Position numbers and translations under genes: made by a program. The notes under the pieces are model-generated. The model worked only from the letters and a program-made list of their open reading frames with translations. It was not told where the DNA came from and ran no database searches. From UBA993 sp964436815 (GTDB lineage: Bacteria; Bacillota; Dethiobacteria; DTU022), in NCBI GenBank assembly GCA_964436815.1, contig CAYTER010000017.1, positions 1 through 40,944 on the forward strand: 40,944 bases of DNA, in the 5' to 3' direction. Below, one piece after another: positions 24,067-31,523 of this stretch; the first letter of the stretch is position 1, and each line of letters begins with the position of its first letter.

Positions 24067-25206
24067 TTATACAAAAAAAGACAGGACCAGAGTTACAGCC
24101 CCGGCTGAAGCTGATATGATGATCACCGGCAGGGCTACCCCCATTTCCTTAACCACCCCGGAAAGCGAAGTATAGGTCGTGGAACCGGTGAAGTTGAGAC
24201 TTAGAAATGACGCAATCGCCGGAATGGCAAGGAGATAAGAGGCTTTCAGAAGCCAGGATGAACCGCTGTACAAAGTGGTCACCAGCAAAGCGGCCAGCAC
24301 CGCTCCGCTGATCCAGCCTTTCCAGGCCAGGGCGCGCCCCGGGATATAGGGCAGTAAGGCGGGGGCCAGCACAGTACCGGCCAGGGCTGCGCCGATAAAG
24401 GGAAGCAGGGTGTAACCTGTTCTGCCAAGGGCTGCCGGAAATGCAAATTGCCTGACTGAAATCAATAAAGCAACCGAGCTGAGTAGAAAGAGCAGCAAAG
24501 CCAGGCCGGCCAGTGGCTTGAACACGGCCACCAATTCAACCGGAGTTAATACCAGCCGGTCGATCAGGGAAAAGGTAGTACGACGCATATCGTTTTCTGC
24601 TTTATGCCCGTTTTCAAGGTAAGCGGGTATGTCACAGGCTTTTACAGGGCCATATTTTACCCTGAACCCACTTTCAGCTTTTACCAGGTGAGCAGCCACG
24701 CCCGGTGCGCTGAGTTGCGGCAGGATCAGTGACCGGTGGCTTACCAGTTTGGAAAGTTTCGTTTCGTTTACCATGCGCACAATTTCAGCTGTGCCGAAAG
24801 TCCCTTTGCCCGCTGCACACCAGACATTGATTCCTTTAGTGTTGATCACCAGGATCCAGAGATCTTGTCTGCTGAGTTCTTTGCGCAGGCTGTCAAAACT
24901 TAACTTATAGTTGGCGGAAACCAGCACCGGGGACTCCGGGGTGGGGTTGCCGACACAGTAAAGCCCCGGAGCAATAGCATAGTTCATCCGTCCCACTCCC
25001 CAGCGGGCTTTGACGGAACCAAATTGATCTGCTGCCGTTAACGCGGTTTTAACACGTTGCACCTGACCAATCACAGTCTCCTTTGTGCCGTCCAGGATGC
25101 TTTCATTATAAGGATAGACAGTTTTTTCTGCTTCCTCCTGTGAAGTTATGCAACAGGAGACAGCTTCACTTTCATAGATCGGCAAATCGCTGTTTTTACT
25201 GATCAT
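24067..25206 (-). CDS. hgcA: HgcA, corrinoid membrane protein that methylates mercury
   Basis: 379 aa. HgcA passes a methyl group from a cobalamin-type cofactor to Hg(II), forming methylmercury. The diagnostic cap-helix motif NVWCAAGK is at 127-134, with Cys130 the predicted lower cobalt ligand, in INTKGINVWCAAGKGTFGT. The N-terminal half is the corrinoid domain related to the CFeSP of the Wood-Ljungdahl pathway. The C-terminal part has about five membrane segments and the NFTGSTTYTSLSG segment. The ATG at 25206 has GGAGG nine bases upstream and overlaps the end of the MarR gene; a frame extension to 25341 is spurious because it runs inside that gene. An additional Cys18-Cys19 pair lies near the N-terminus. 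Genes for methyl supply are not in the window. Confidence 0.97.
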   Translation of the reverse strand: MISKNSDLPIYESEAVSCCITSQEEAEKTVYPYNESILDGTKETVIGQVQRVKTALTAADQFGSVKARWGVGRMNYAIAPGLYCVGNPTPESPVLVSANYKLSFDSLRKELSRQDLWILVINTKGINVWCAAGKGTFGTAEIVRMVNETKLSKLVSHRSLILPQLSAPGVAAHLVKAESGFRVKYGPVKACDIPAYLENGHKAENDMRRTTFSLIDRLVLTPVELVAVFKPLAGLALLLFLLSSVALLISVRQFAFPAALGRTGYTLLPFIGAALAGTVLAPALLPYIPGRALAWKGWISGAVLAALLVTTLYSGSSWLLKASYLLAIPAIASFLSLNFTGSTTYTSLSGVVKEMGVALPVIIISASAGAVTLVLSFFV

Positions 25207-25669
25207 TAGTTGTGACCTCCACGCAGCAGGATGTCTCTTTGCTTTCAACAACAGCGCGGGTGAGCAGGCGAACGCTTTCCAGAACCTGCTGCTGTTTATC
25301 CGCCGGGATTCTGCTGAAAATTGCCTGGTAGTATTGATCAAAGGTCAGGTTGATGCGATTATATATTTCCTTTCCTTTAGCAGTAAGCGATAAAGTAATA
25401 TAACGACGGTCTTCCTCGTTGGGGTTGCGCTGCACCAGTTTGCCGGTAACCATGGCGTCTATTGTTCTGCTCAGAGTGCTGGAATCCAAGCCGAGCAATC
25501 CTGACAGATCCACCAGCGAGAGCTCTTTTTTATTGCCGATTTCCAGCAGGGCATGGCACTGGGTTACAGTTATTCCACAGCAGTCGGCATCGTTTTTGGC
25601 CTGCCAGCCTAGTGAACGCTGTAAGTGCCTTAAGGTGTCGCGGAATAGGCGGATATCTTCGAGTTTCAT
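25196..25669 (-). CDS. MarR-family regulator heading the hgcAB operon
   Basis: 157 aa winged-helix protein. LSLVDLSGLLGLDSSTLSRTIDAMVTGKLVQRNPNEEDRRYITLSLTAKG is the MarR DNA-binding core and wing. It is unusually cysteine-rich for a small MarR protein: Cys30, Cys31 and Cys38 in DCCGITVTQCH, and the vicinal pair Cys148-Cys149 near the C-terminus. These could bind a thiophilic metal(loid) or sense thiol redox state (inference). The ATG at 25669 follows GGGGAG by six bases. Its 3' end overlaps the hgcA start by 11 bases, so translation is coupled. A perfect inverted repeat over its own -10 box supports autoregulation. ArsR-type regulators have been linked to hgcAB before; a MarR in this place is less familiar to me. 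Confidence 0.9.
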   Translation of the reverse strand: MKLEDIRLFRDTLRHLQRSLGWQAKNDADCCGITVTQCHALLEIGNKKELSLVDLSGLLGLDSSTLSRTIDAMVTGKLVQRNPNEEDRRYITLSLTAKGKEIYNRINLTFDQYYQAIFSRIPADKQQQVLESVRLLTRAVVESKETSCCVEVTTNDQ

Positions 25670-25702
25670 CACAATCTCCCCAGGCTATAGATGGTAACTG
25701 CA

Positions 25703-25735
25703 ATAATTGTAATATACAATTATATTTCCAGTCAA
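25703..25735 (-). promoter_or_regulatory. Promoter and MarR operator of the marR-hgcA-hgcB operon
   Basis: On the minus strand TTGACT (25735-25730) and TACAAT (25711-25706) are 18 bases apart, a good sigma-A promoter. A perfect inverted repeat, ATAATTGTA-N3-TACAATTAT (25703-25723), covers the -10 box. The AATTGTA/TACAATT half-sites resemble those of MarR/OhrR-type operators. It lies 34 bases before the MarR start codon. Confidence 0.8.
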
Positions 25736-25791
25736 CACTTTTTTTTGATGAAATTACTGGCGGGGTTAAGAGCAGGGTCCTTATAACTTCA

Positions 25792-25962
25792 CTAATGCAA
25801 ATGGGTAGAGGCGATCACCTGCATGTTGCCAAAGTACTGCATCATTTTCTTGCTGCCACAGTGCGGACAGGTGTGTTTCTTGCCTTTTTCCTTTTCAGCA
25901 AGGGTTTCCTTTATTTCCATTATTTTCCCGCAATCTTTGCAGATATACTCATACACGGGCAT
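25792..25962 (-). CDS. Small FmdB-like zinc-ribbon protein
   Basis: 56 aa, found by reading the minus strand directly. It begins MPVYEYICKDCGKIMEIKET and contains a second zinc knuckle, TCPHCGSKKM. The pair of CxxC motifs (Cys8/Cys11 and Cys32/Cys35) and the MPxYEY start are those of the FmdB/CxxC_CxxC_SSSS putative regulatory zinc ribbons. AGGGAGGG lies seven bases before the ATG at 25962, which strongly supports translation. It is the next gene upstream of marR-hgcAB on the same strand, but the hgc promoter lies between them. The function of these small ribbons is not settled. Confidence 0.85.
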   Translation of the reverse strand: MPVYEYICKDCGKIMEIKETLAEKEKGKKHTCPHCGSKKMMQYFGNMQVIASTHLH

Positions 25963-26099
25963 CTATAAACCCTCCCTGGGGGTAAGTTAGGCTAAAGTAG
26001 TTGTAACTTATCTTGCTGCGGCTTGGAGGAAATAGTACAACAATACTTATATCGTCTGGATAAAAATTTCTACGGGATTCGTCTAAATCCTGCAAATGA

Positions 26100-27218
26100 T
26101 CAGGATATAAATACACCCAATGCCTGTAATTCACGGTCGGAGCGGTTGACCCGCTTCGGTTTTAAAGCTTCAGCGTAAGGGATCTCCTGGATCTCGAGAC
26201 CATGGATGCCGACCATTACTCCCGAGCGCTTTTCACCAAGCAATATATCTGCCGCCCTGATTCCGAACCTGGTGCCGAGTATAATATCATCTGCTGCCGG
26301 AGCCAGTCCACGAAGGGTAAAGCCGAGATCGGTTGTCCGAACTTCTTCAATCTTCTCCAATCCCAATTCGAGGCGCAGTACCCTGCGTAAAATCTGTGAG
26401 ATCCCCCCTAGTTTCGGGTTCCCGAAAGCATCGAGCTCAGGCGTTTCCTCCAATAGTGAGCGAACCACGTCGCTTTCTTGCTTGGCTTTGATAATCACCG
26501 GATCGTTATAGGGGATGCTGGTGCCCTCGGCTACAACAATATTTACATAATGTCTTTCCGCGTAAAGTTTTTTAACCTTAGCACAAAACTTGGTCAGGTC
26601 AACAGGGCGTTCCGGTATTGTAATCAGATCGGCTCCGGATGAAACCCCGATATCCAATGCCAGCCAACCGGCGTGGCGGCCCATTACCTCGACCAGCGAA
26701 ATGCGGCGATGAGCCCGCGCCGAGTCGGCGGTACTTCTGGCGGCCTGGGCGCCAAAAAAGATGGCCGTCCGGTAACCGAGCATCACATCAGTGCCCGATA
26801 CATCATTGTCAATGCTCTTTGGAGCCATAACCGTAGGAAATCCAAGCTTTTCAAGACGCATCGATGACAGCAGCGTGTCATTGCCCCCGGTACCGAGAAT
26901 CCCGGTAAAACCGAGTTGTTTGAGATTCTTGAGGATCTTCTGCGGATAACCGAGGGCCTCGTTTTCTGCTGTAAAAGGATTAAAGCGTGATGATTCGAGA
27001 ATCGTGCTTGAACGGTTTTCAAGCCCGACAATGTTTTCCGGAGCAAGCGGCATCAGGTATGGTTTGGGATCATCCGCTGCCAGTCCGGAGAAAGCATTAC
27101 GAATGCCGATCAGTTCTGCTCCATATTCGTTGTTGCCCCGGCGGACGACCGATGCGATAAAAGCGTTGATGCCCGGGCAGTCTCCGCCACCGGTAATAAT
27201 TGCGATCTTTTCAGGCAT
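26100..27218 (-). CDS. 6-phosphofructokinase, probably pyrophosphate-dependent
   Basis: 372 aa of the PFK-A family, which phosphorylates fructose 6-phosphate in glycolysis. GGGDCPGIN is the phosphate-binding start and PKSIDND holds the catalytic base Asp137. Two positions decide the phosphate donor: Asp114 (GGNDT), where ATP enzymes have Gly, and Lys134 (PKSIDND), where ATP enzymes have Gly. Both are the PPi-type residues. Asn113 stands where almost all relatives have Asp, which is odd. MGRHAGWLAL (about 179-188) is the substrate site. The ATG at 27218 follows GGAGG by five bases; a TTG four codons upstream overlaps that site. It lies about 20 bases downstream of the acylase gene and may share its transcript. 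Confidence 0.88.
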   Translation of the reverse strand: MPEKIAIITGGGDCPGINAFIASVVRRGNNEYGAELIGIRNAFSGLAADDPKPYLMPLAPENIVGLENRSSTILESSRFNPFTAENEALGYPQKILKNLKQLGFTGILGTGGNDTLLSSMRLEKLGFPTVMAPKSIDNDVSGTDVMLGYRTAIFFGAQAARSTADSARAHRRISLVEVMGRHAGWLALDIGVSSGADLITIPERPVDLTKFCAKVKKLYAERHYVNIVVAEGTSIPYNDPVIIKAKQESDVVRSLLEETPELDAFGNPKLGGISQILRRVLRLELGLEKIEEVRTTDLGFTLRGLAPAADDIILGTRFGIRAADILLGEKRSGVMVGIHGLEIQEIPYAEALKPKRVNRSDRELQALGVFIS

Positions 27219-27238
27219 ATTATCCTCCAACTTTATAG

Positions 27239-29632
27239 TTATTGCGGTTCAAACACCAGTCTGGTTGGCAGATTTTTCACGTCTTCGATATTAAAAATCA
27301 TCTGCTTGTACTCTCCGGCAAGCCACATATCAGTCTGATCGTTGTAATGTTTACTGAGCGGGTGTCCTGAAATCCCTCCGGCGAGAATATCAAGGGCTTC
27401 GTAGTTGTCCATGTTGACCATGTAACGCCAGGGTGCCGAGTGGGTTACCAGGTACGGATCAGTCAGTTGGTAGCTCATATTCGCCGGGGTGTGGAAAGAT
27501 CCTCCCACCGGATAAGGTCCCCGGTTGTAGATCCGGGCCAGGGCATCGATTGATCCCAGGTTGTGCTTAAGAGTAATCGTGTGTAAATCACCCCAGTGCC
27601 ATTTTTCCGGTTCCGGACCCATCTCGCTTCGCAAGTAAGATACTGCCTCTTTAAAGGCCAAAACGATGATATCATCACGTTCTTCTTCAGTCGGTGTATT
27701 GATATTATTAAACCAGCCTGAATCTCCACTTAAGAGCATCCGGTCGAAGGCATTGGTATTGCCGCGGTTGAAAAGAAAACGTTCATACATCTCCTCGCCC
27801 ATTTCGTCCAGGAAGGTCAATTCCAGCATCTTGGCATATAAAACATTATAGATCGTTGGACCCACGGCATCAGCAGTTTCGTAAAGGTCCCCCAGCCAGT
27901 CGATAAAGATCGCTAAAGCCTCAGCTTCAGTTTGATCCAGATCGGCTGCCAGCAGAGCATCACCGAGGACTCTTTGTAAAGTAAAGGCCTGGGTATTAAG
28001 AAAGCTTGTTTGCCCCCGGATCATGTCCTCTAAACTAAATACGTCGCCCTGTTCCAGCTCTGTCCAGATACTCATCGCCCGGTAGGGTGGAGCCCACTGG
28101 TACGAAATGAAGTAGGGGTAATCCTCATCGATTACGCGATGGTTGGCGGTTACAATAATTCCTTCCGGCGGGTTGTAAACCGTCGGCAGTTCGTCGAAGG
28201 GGATGTAGCCGATCCACTCATTGATATCGCTGCGGCCGTCTGCGGGCAATAGTCCTTCCCCGCTGCGGCGGATTGGGATCAACCCGTTAGCCCTGTAACC
28301 GATATTACCTTCCCGGTCGGCATAGACAAAGTTTTGGGTTGGTGACATGAAATTTTCAAGAGTAGTGGTGAATTCTTCCCAATTTCTGGCCTTCATCAAT
28401 CCTAAGATGGCATCAAATTCACGGGTACCGTCCAGGGCTGTCCAGCGCAAGCTGATCGGGATTTCCAGGCCAACCACGCCGCTGACTACCGGCCCAAAGC
28501 GGGTTTCAGCAATTTCAATGATCAGCGGTTCCTCTTCGCCCTTAACTCTGATCTCAGCGGAAGAAATTTCGGCATCAACCCATTCTTCCATGTAGCGGTA
28601 CTGGCGGGGGTTTTCCGGGTTCAGTTCCAGCAGGAAAAGGTCCTGAACATCAGGCCCCGTGTTGGTAACTCCCCAGGCGATATATTCGTTAAAGCCAACA
28701 ATGACACCCGGTGCGCCCGGAAACACCACCCCGGTTACATTTATCTCGTCTTTGACAATCAGATGACTGTTGTGCCAGATAGACGGCAGGCCCATGCCTA
28801 AATGCATATCGTTGGCTAAAATTGCGCCGCGTCCTTCAGTCAGCTCGCCGCTGATCACCCAGTTATTTGAACCCAATCCCGGAACGAACCGGGTTTTGCC
28901 GTTAAGTTCAGCGATTCGAGACAGATCGATTAGTTTGGAAACTTCTTCCTCAATTAATTCCGGGTCATTCAGGGTTGGGGCAATCACCGGCCCGAACTCA
29001 GGGTAATCAGGAAAGAGTTCCACTGCCAGGTCAACTCCCACCTGCTCAACCAGTGCCGCATGGAAAAGCTCACTCTGCATATTGCCGCCCAGGTACCAGG
29101 ACATATAAACACCGATCGCCAGGCTGTCAAGCGGGGTCCAGGGGTCAGGTTTATAGCCAAGCAGGGTGAACTCCGGTGAAAGCCGCTTCATGTTATCTTC
29201 CAGATAGGCATTGACTCCTGCTGTGTATGCATCGAGCAGGACTTTACTTTCAGGGCTTAAGAGCCGGTAATTCTGTTCAGCTGCCCTCATAAAGCCCACC
29301 GTATGGGTAAAGTAGTCGGTCTCCAGAAAGTCTATTCCGAGTATTTCAGAGAGCCTGCCGCTCACACCGCGACGGCTCATATCCATCTGCCACATCCTGT
29401 CCTGGGCCTGGATATAACCCTGGGCAAAGAGAAGATCTTCCATTGATTCGGCGATAATGTGAGGCACGCCGTACTCGTCGCGGTATACTTCAACCGGGGA
29501 TTCAACTCCGGTAGTAATTGTACCGCTGGTTTTTGGCAGCCCGCCTCGCATGATCCAGCAGACTACACCGGCTCCGATCAGTAGTATTGCTAAAAATATG
29601 ATCAGTATTATAAAAGGCCATTTTTTCCGCAT
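27239..29632 (-). CDS. Penicillin acylase family N-terminal-nucleophile hydrolase
   Basis: 797 aa. After a membrane anchor (WPFIILIIFLAILLIGAGVVCWI) comes the alpha-chain part with EVYRDEYGVPHIIAESMEDLLFAQGYIQAQDRMWQMD. The spacer ends before the beta chain GSNNWVISG, whose Ser255 would be the nucleophile freed by self-cleavage. ANDMHL and SIWHNSHLI follow, as in penicillin G acylase and acyl-homoserine-lactone acylases. The protein would act outside the membrane on acylated amines; the natural substrate is unknown. The ATG at 29632 follows AGGAGG by about seven bases; a TTG twelve codons upstream has no ribosome site. Related acylases confer beta-lactam turnover or quench signals, but neither can be claimed here. 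Confidence 0.9.
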   Translation of the reverse strand: MRKKWPFIILIIFLAILLIGAGVVCWIMRGGLPKTSGTITTGVESPVEVYRDEYGVPHIIAESMEDLLFAQGYIQAQDRMWQMDMSRRGVSGRLSEILGIDFLETDYFTHTVGFMRAAEQNYRLLSPESKVLLDAYTAGVNAYLEDNMKRLSPEFTLLGYKPDPWTPLDSLAIGVYMSWYLGGNMQSELFHAALVEQVGVDLAVELFPDYPEFGPVIAPTLNDPELIEEEVSKLIDLSRIAELNGKTRFVPGLGSNNWVISGELTEGRGAILANDMHLGMGLPSIWHNSHLIVKDEINVTGVVFPGAPGVIVGFNEYIAWGVTNTGPDVQDLFLLELNPENPRQYRYMEEWVDAEISSAEIRVKGEEEPLIIEIAETRFGPVVSGVVGLEIPISLRWTALDGTREFDAILGLMKARNWEEFTTTLENFMSPTQNFVYADREGNIGYRANGLIPIRRSGEGLLPADGRSDINEWIGYIPFDELPTVYNPPEGIIVTANHRVIDEDYPYFISYQWAPPYRAMSIWTELEQGDVFSLEDMIRGQTSFLNTQAFTLQRVLGDALLAADLDQTEAEALAIFIDWLGDLYETADAVGPTIYNVLYAKMLELTFLDEMGEEMYERFLFNRGNTNAFDRMLLSGDSGWFNNINTPTEEERDDIIVLAFKEAVSYLRSEMGPEPEKWHWGDLHTITLKHNLGSIDALARIYNRGPYPVGGSFHTPANMSYQLTDPYLVTHSAPWRYMVNMDNYEALDILAGGISGHPLSKHYNDQTDMWLAGEYKQMIFNIEDVKNLPTRLVFEPQ

Positions 29633-29714
29633 CAGATAACCTCCTATTTCTTTGCTTAATTTAGTCAATTTCGATAATTAAAGGCTTTGTTCCTGTATTA
29701 TACAGTAAAAACGC

Positions 29715-29743
29715 TTGCAATGATTTTAAGAAACGTTTATATT
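29715..29743 (+). promoter_or_regulatory. Promoter upstream of tRNA-Gly
   Basis: TTGCAA (29715-29720) and TATATT (29738-29743) are 17 bases apart. They lie about 55 bases before the tRNA-Gly gene, which is the only plus-strand gene directly downstream. Confidence 0.6.
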
Positions 29744-29798
29744 ATATAAGCGGAGCATTGGACAGCAGTTGATCCTGCCGGTTTGCTCCCGGTAGCGT

Positions 29799-29872
29799 GC
29801 GGGTGTAGCTCAATGGTAGAGCCCTAGCCTTCCAAGCTAGATACGTGGGTTCGATTCCCATCACCCGCTCCA
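29799..29872 (+). tRNA. tRNA-Gly(TCC)
   Basis: Complete cloverleaf. The acceptor stem is GCGGGTG with CACCCGC, the D arm AGCTCAATGGTAGAGC, the anticodon stem CTAGC/GCTAG around loop CTTCCAA (anticodon TCC), and the T arm GTGGG-TTCGATT-CCCAT. A discriminator T and encoded CCA end the gene. Confidence 0.97.
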
Positions 29873-29896
29873 TCTATTTTACCTGGTAATTTTGCG

Positions 29897-29925
29897 CTCC
29901 CTAATTGAAAAGGGGGTGTTTTTTT
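29897..29925 (+). terminator. Terminator after tRNA-Gly
   Basis: CTCCCT (29897-29902) pairs with AGGGGG (29911-29916, one G-T pair) around an 8-nt loop, followed by TG and seven T residues. Confidence 0.65.
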
Positions 29926-30056
29926 AAGTTAGTTACGGTTTTATCTGTCTGCATTGCTCATGATGAGGGTATAAACCTTTTTATAGTGCACATTGCCTGG
30001 TTTTCGGAGTATAATTTGGGTGTAAAATAATATTCTTTATAAGGAAGGCTTAGGAT

Positions 30057-30479
30057 ATGAATTGCAAAGTAGCTTATTACACCAAGACAGGGCATTCGGA
30101 AAAGATTGCCAAGGCGATTGGAAAAGAACTGCAACTTGAAGTTGAAGATCTAAAGGCCAAACCGGTATTTCAGGATGTGGATCTGTTGTTTCTGGTCGGA
30201 GGAATCTATGCAGGCGGAAATGATCCGGAAATGGTTGGTTGTGTAGAAAATATCGACCCTAAAATGGTTAAAAAAACAGCATTGGTTACATCCTGTGCCA
30301 GTAAAAGAATGAAACAGGATAAGGTTAGAAAAGCGCTGGAGAAAAATAATATTGAGGTTTTGCCTGATGAATTCATCTGCCGGGGTAATTTTCTATTCCT
30401 CGGAATGGGCCATCCCAACCAGGCGGATTTAGATAATGCCGTTGCATTTGCCAGTAATGTGATTAAGAATAATCAGTAA
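30057..30479 (+). CDS. Flavodoxin-fold protein
   Basis: 140 aa. The N-terminal VAYYTKTGHSEKIAKAIGKEL is a flavodoxin phosphate-binding loop (T-x-T-G-H-S). DLLFLVGGIYAGG and ALVTSCASK are the later strand-loop elements, and RGNFLFLGMGHPN is near the C-terminus. It would carry FMN as a one- or two-electron carrier in the cytoplasm. A TATAAT at 30010-30015 may be its -10 box; AAGGAAGG lies before the start. A strong hairpin separates it from the convergent peroxiredoxin. Heme- or menaquinone-linked flavodoxin roles cannot be told apart. Confidence 0.82.
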   Translation: MNCKVAYYTKTGHSEKIAKAIGKELQLEVEDLKAKPVFQDVDLLFLVGGIYAGGNDPEMVGCVENIDPKMVKKTALVTSCASKRMKQDKVRKALEKNNIEVLPDEFICRGNFLFLGMGHPNQADLDNAVAFASNVIKNNQ

Positions 30480-30492
30480 TATTTATATTAAT

Positions 30493-30519
30493 GCCCCCGG
30501 AAACCTGGTTTCCGGGGGC
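30493..30519. terminator. Bidirectional hairpin between flavodoxin and peroxiredoxin genes
   Basis: GCCCCCGGAAA (30493-30503) and TTTCCGGGGGC (30509-30519) form a perfect 11-bp stem with a five-base loop. T-runs are poor on both sides, but the position between convergent genes favours a terminator for both. Confidence 0.75.
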
Positions 30520-30538
30520 TTAATCATCCTAAATGCTG

Positions 30539-30994
30539 TCAGCGGCCAAGCTCAGAGATTATCTCATTGATATCCGGCAGTTCTGAGATTGGGTATATTT
30601 TAACAAAGGTTACTTTCTGGTTTTCATCGATAATGATATTCGCTCTTTCAGAAGTGCCTTTTTCTTCAATAAAAATGCCGTACTGTTTGGCTACCTCGCC
30701 ATGTTTCCAAAAATCACAAAGCAATTGGATCTTTTCAATATTTAAGCTCTTTGCCCAGGCTTTTTTGCAGGGCACAGAGTCTACACTGATCCCGAAGGCG
30801 ACTGTATTGAGTTTATCAAATTCACTTATTTTATTTTCCAGGGATTCCATCTGCTGGGCACAAACTCTGGTCCAGGCTAAGGGGTGAAAAGACAGTAAAA
30901 TCTTCTTTCCGTAGTAGTCCTGGAAGGCAACATCTTGCCCCCGCTGATCTTTTAAAGTGAATTGTTTGGCTGTATCGCCAACTTTTATGGTCAT
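30539..30994 (-). CDS. Peroxiredoxin (AhpC/TSA family)
   Basis: 151 aa. The peroxidatic centre PLAWTRVC (38-45) fits PxxxTxxC with Cys45. The N-terminal IKVGDTAKQFTLKDQRGQDV and DENQKVTFVKIYPI are family features. Two further cysteines (VPCKKAW, LLCDFW) could resolve the sulfenic acid. It reduces peroxides using thiol donors. The ATG at 30994 follows GGAGGG by eight bases. Upstream ATG and other in-frame starts to 31054 lack sites. Together with the flavodoxin and FMN reductases around it, it forms an oxygen-defence and redox neighbourhood suited to an anaerobe. Confidence 0.9.
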   Translation of the reverse strand: MTIKVGDTAKQFTLKDQRGQDVAFQDYYGKKILLSFHPLAWTRVCAQQMESLENKISEFDKLNTVAFGISVDSVPCKKAWAKSLNIEKIQLLCDFWKHGEVAKQYGIFIEEKGTSERANIIIDENQKVTFVKIYPISELPDINEIISELGR

Positions 30995-31180
30995 GATCAT
31001 AACCCTCCACATCCTGATCATTTTTGAAAGAAGCAAAAGAGAACTGCAGATCATTAATTCTTCACGAGAGCTTGCTTCCCTTTAAACGGCAGGTATAGGC
31101 AGATAATAAATCGAATATTTATATCTGGAAGTTCTTACCCAATTTTGTGGGTAATCAGGCCAGAGGGGTAGGATAACAAA

Positions 31181-31495
31181 ATGGAGCCAGGGTCATTTGT
31201 TGCGATCTATATGCCATTATTCACGGTTATGATTGTAATCATGCAACAGCGAAAACGCAGGCGGCGGATTGCCATCCTCCAGAATATGAGGCGGAAAGGG
31301 GTGTTAGCTGTGTCAATCGAAGCATTTAAAAGGAATATCGGCCGGAACTGCCAGATTACTACCATGCTTGAAAGGAAAGTGGCAGGTAGAATAGCCGGAG
31401 TCGAAGGTAACTGGATTGAAATCGAAACGAGAAAGAACACCGAATATATTAATGCTGAGTTCATCGAAAGATTTCGGATCGTGCCGGGGATGTAG
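31181..31495 (+). CDS. Small membrane-tethered protein with C-terminal beta domain
   Basis: 104 aa. One membrane segment (about 5-21) is followed by a very basic stretch QQRKRRRRI. The C-terminal half, IGRNCQITTMLERKVAGRIAGVEGNWIEIETRK, has the alternating pattern of a small Sm-like or SH3-like barrel as in short DUF6897-type proteins. Function not known. It is on the same strand as the FMN reductase 28 bases downstream and may be its operon partner. A weak GAGGGG precedes the start by about a dozen bases. Confidence 0.55.
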   Translation: MEPGSFVAIYMPLFTVMIVIMQQRKRRRRIAILQNMRRKGVLAVSIEAFKRNIGRNCQITTMLERKVAGRIAGVEGNWIEIETRKNTEYINAEFIERFRIVPGM

Positions 31496-31523
31496 CTGAA
31501 TCAATGCTATAAAGGAGCTGATC

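Noticed and set aside
24067..25341. Longer hgcA reading frame starting at 25341
   Set aside because: The extra 45 residues run inside the MarR coding region in another frame. The ATG at 25206 has its own GGAGG and gives a normal HgcA length.
25670..25800. Cobalamin riboswitch upstream of the hgc operon
   Set aside because: Considered because HgcA uses a corrinoid, but the leader of about 30 bases is too short and no B12-box-like element was seen.
25462..25968. Plus-strand open frame of 168 codons across the MarR and zinc-ribbon region
   Set aside because: It is antisense to two supported genes and to the hgc promoter; its sequence has no protein-like pattern.
25949..26134. Minus-strand open frame of 61 codons between the zinc ribbon and phosphofructokinase genes
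   Set aside because: It overlaps the 3' end of the phosphofructokinase gene and the ribosome site of the zinc-ribbon gene, has no ribosome site and no recognisable composition.
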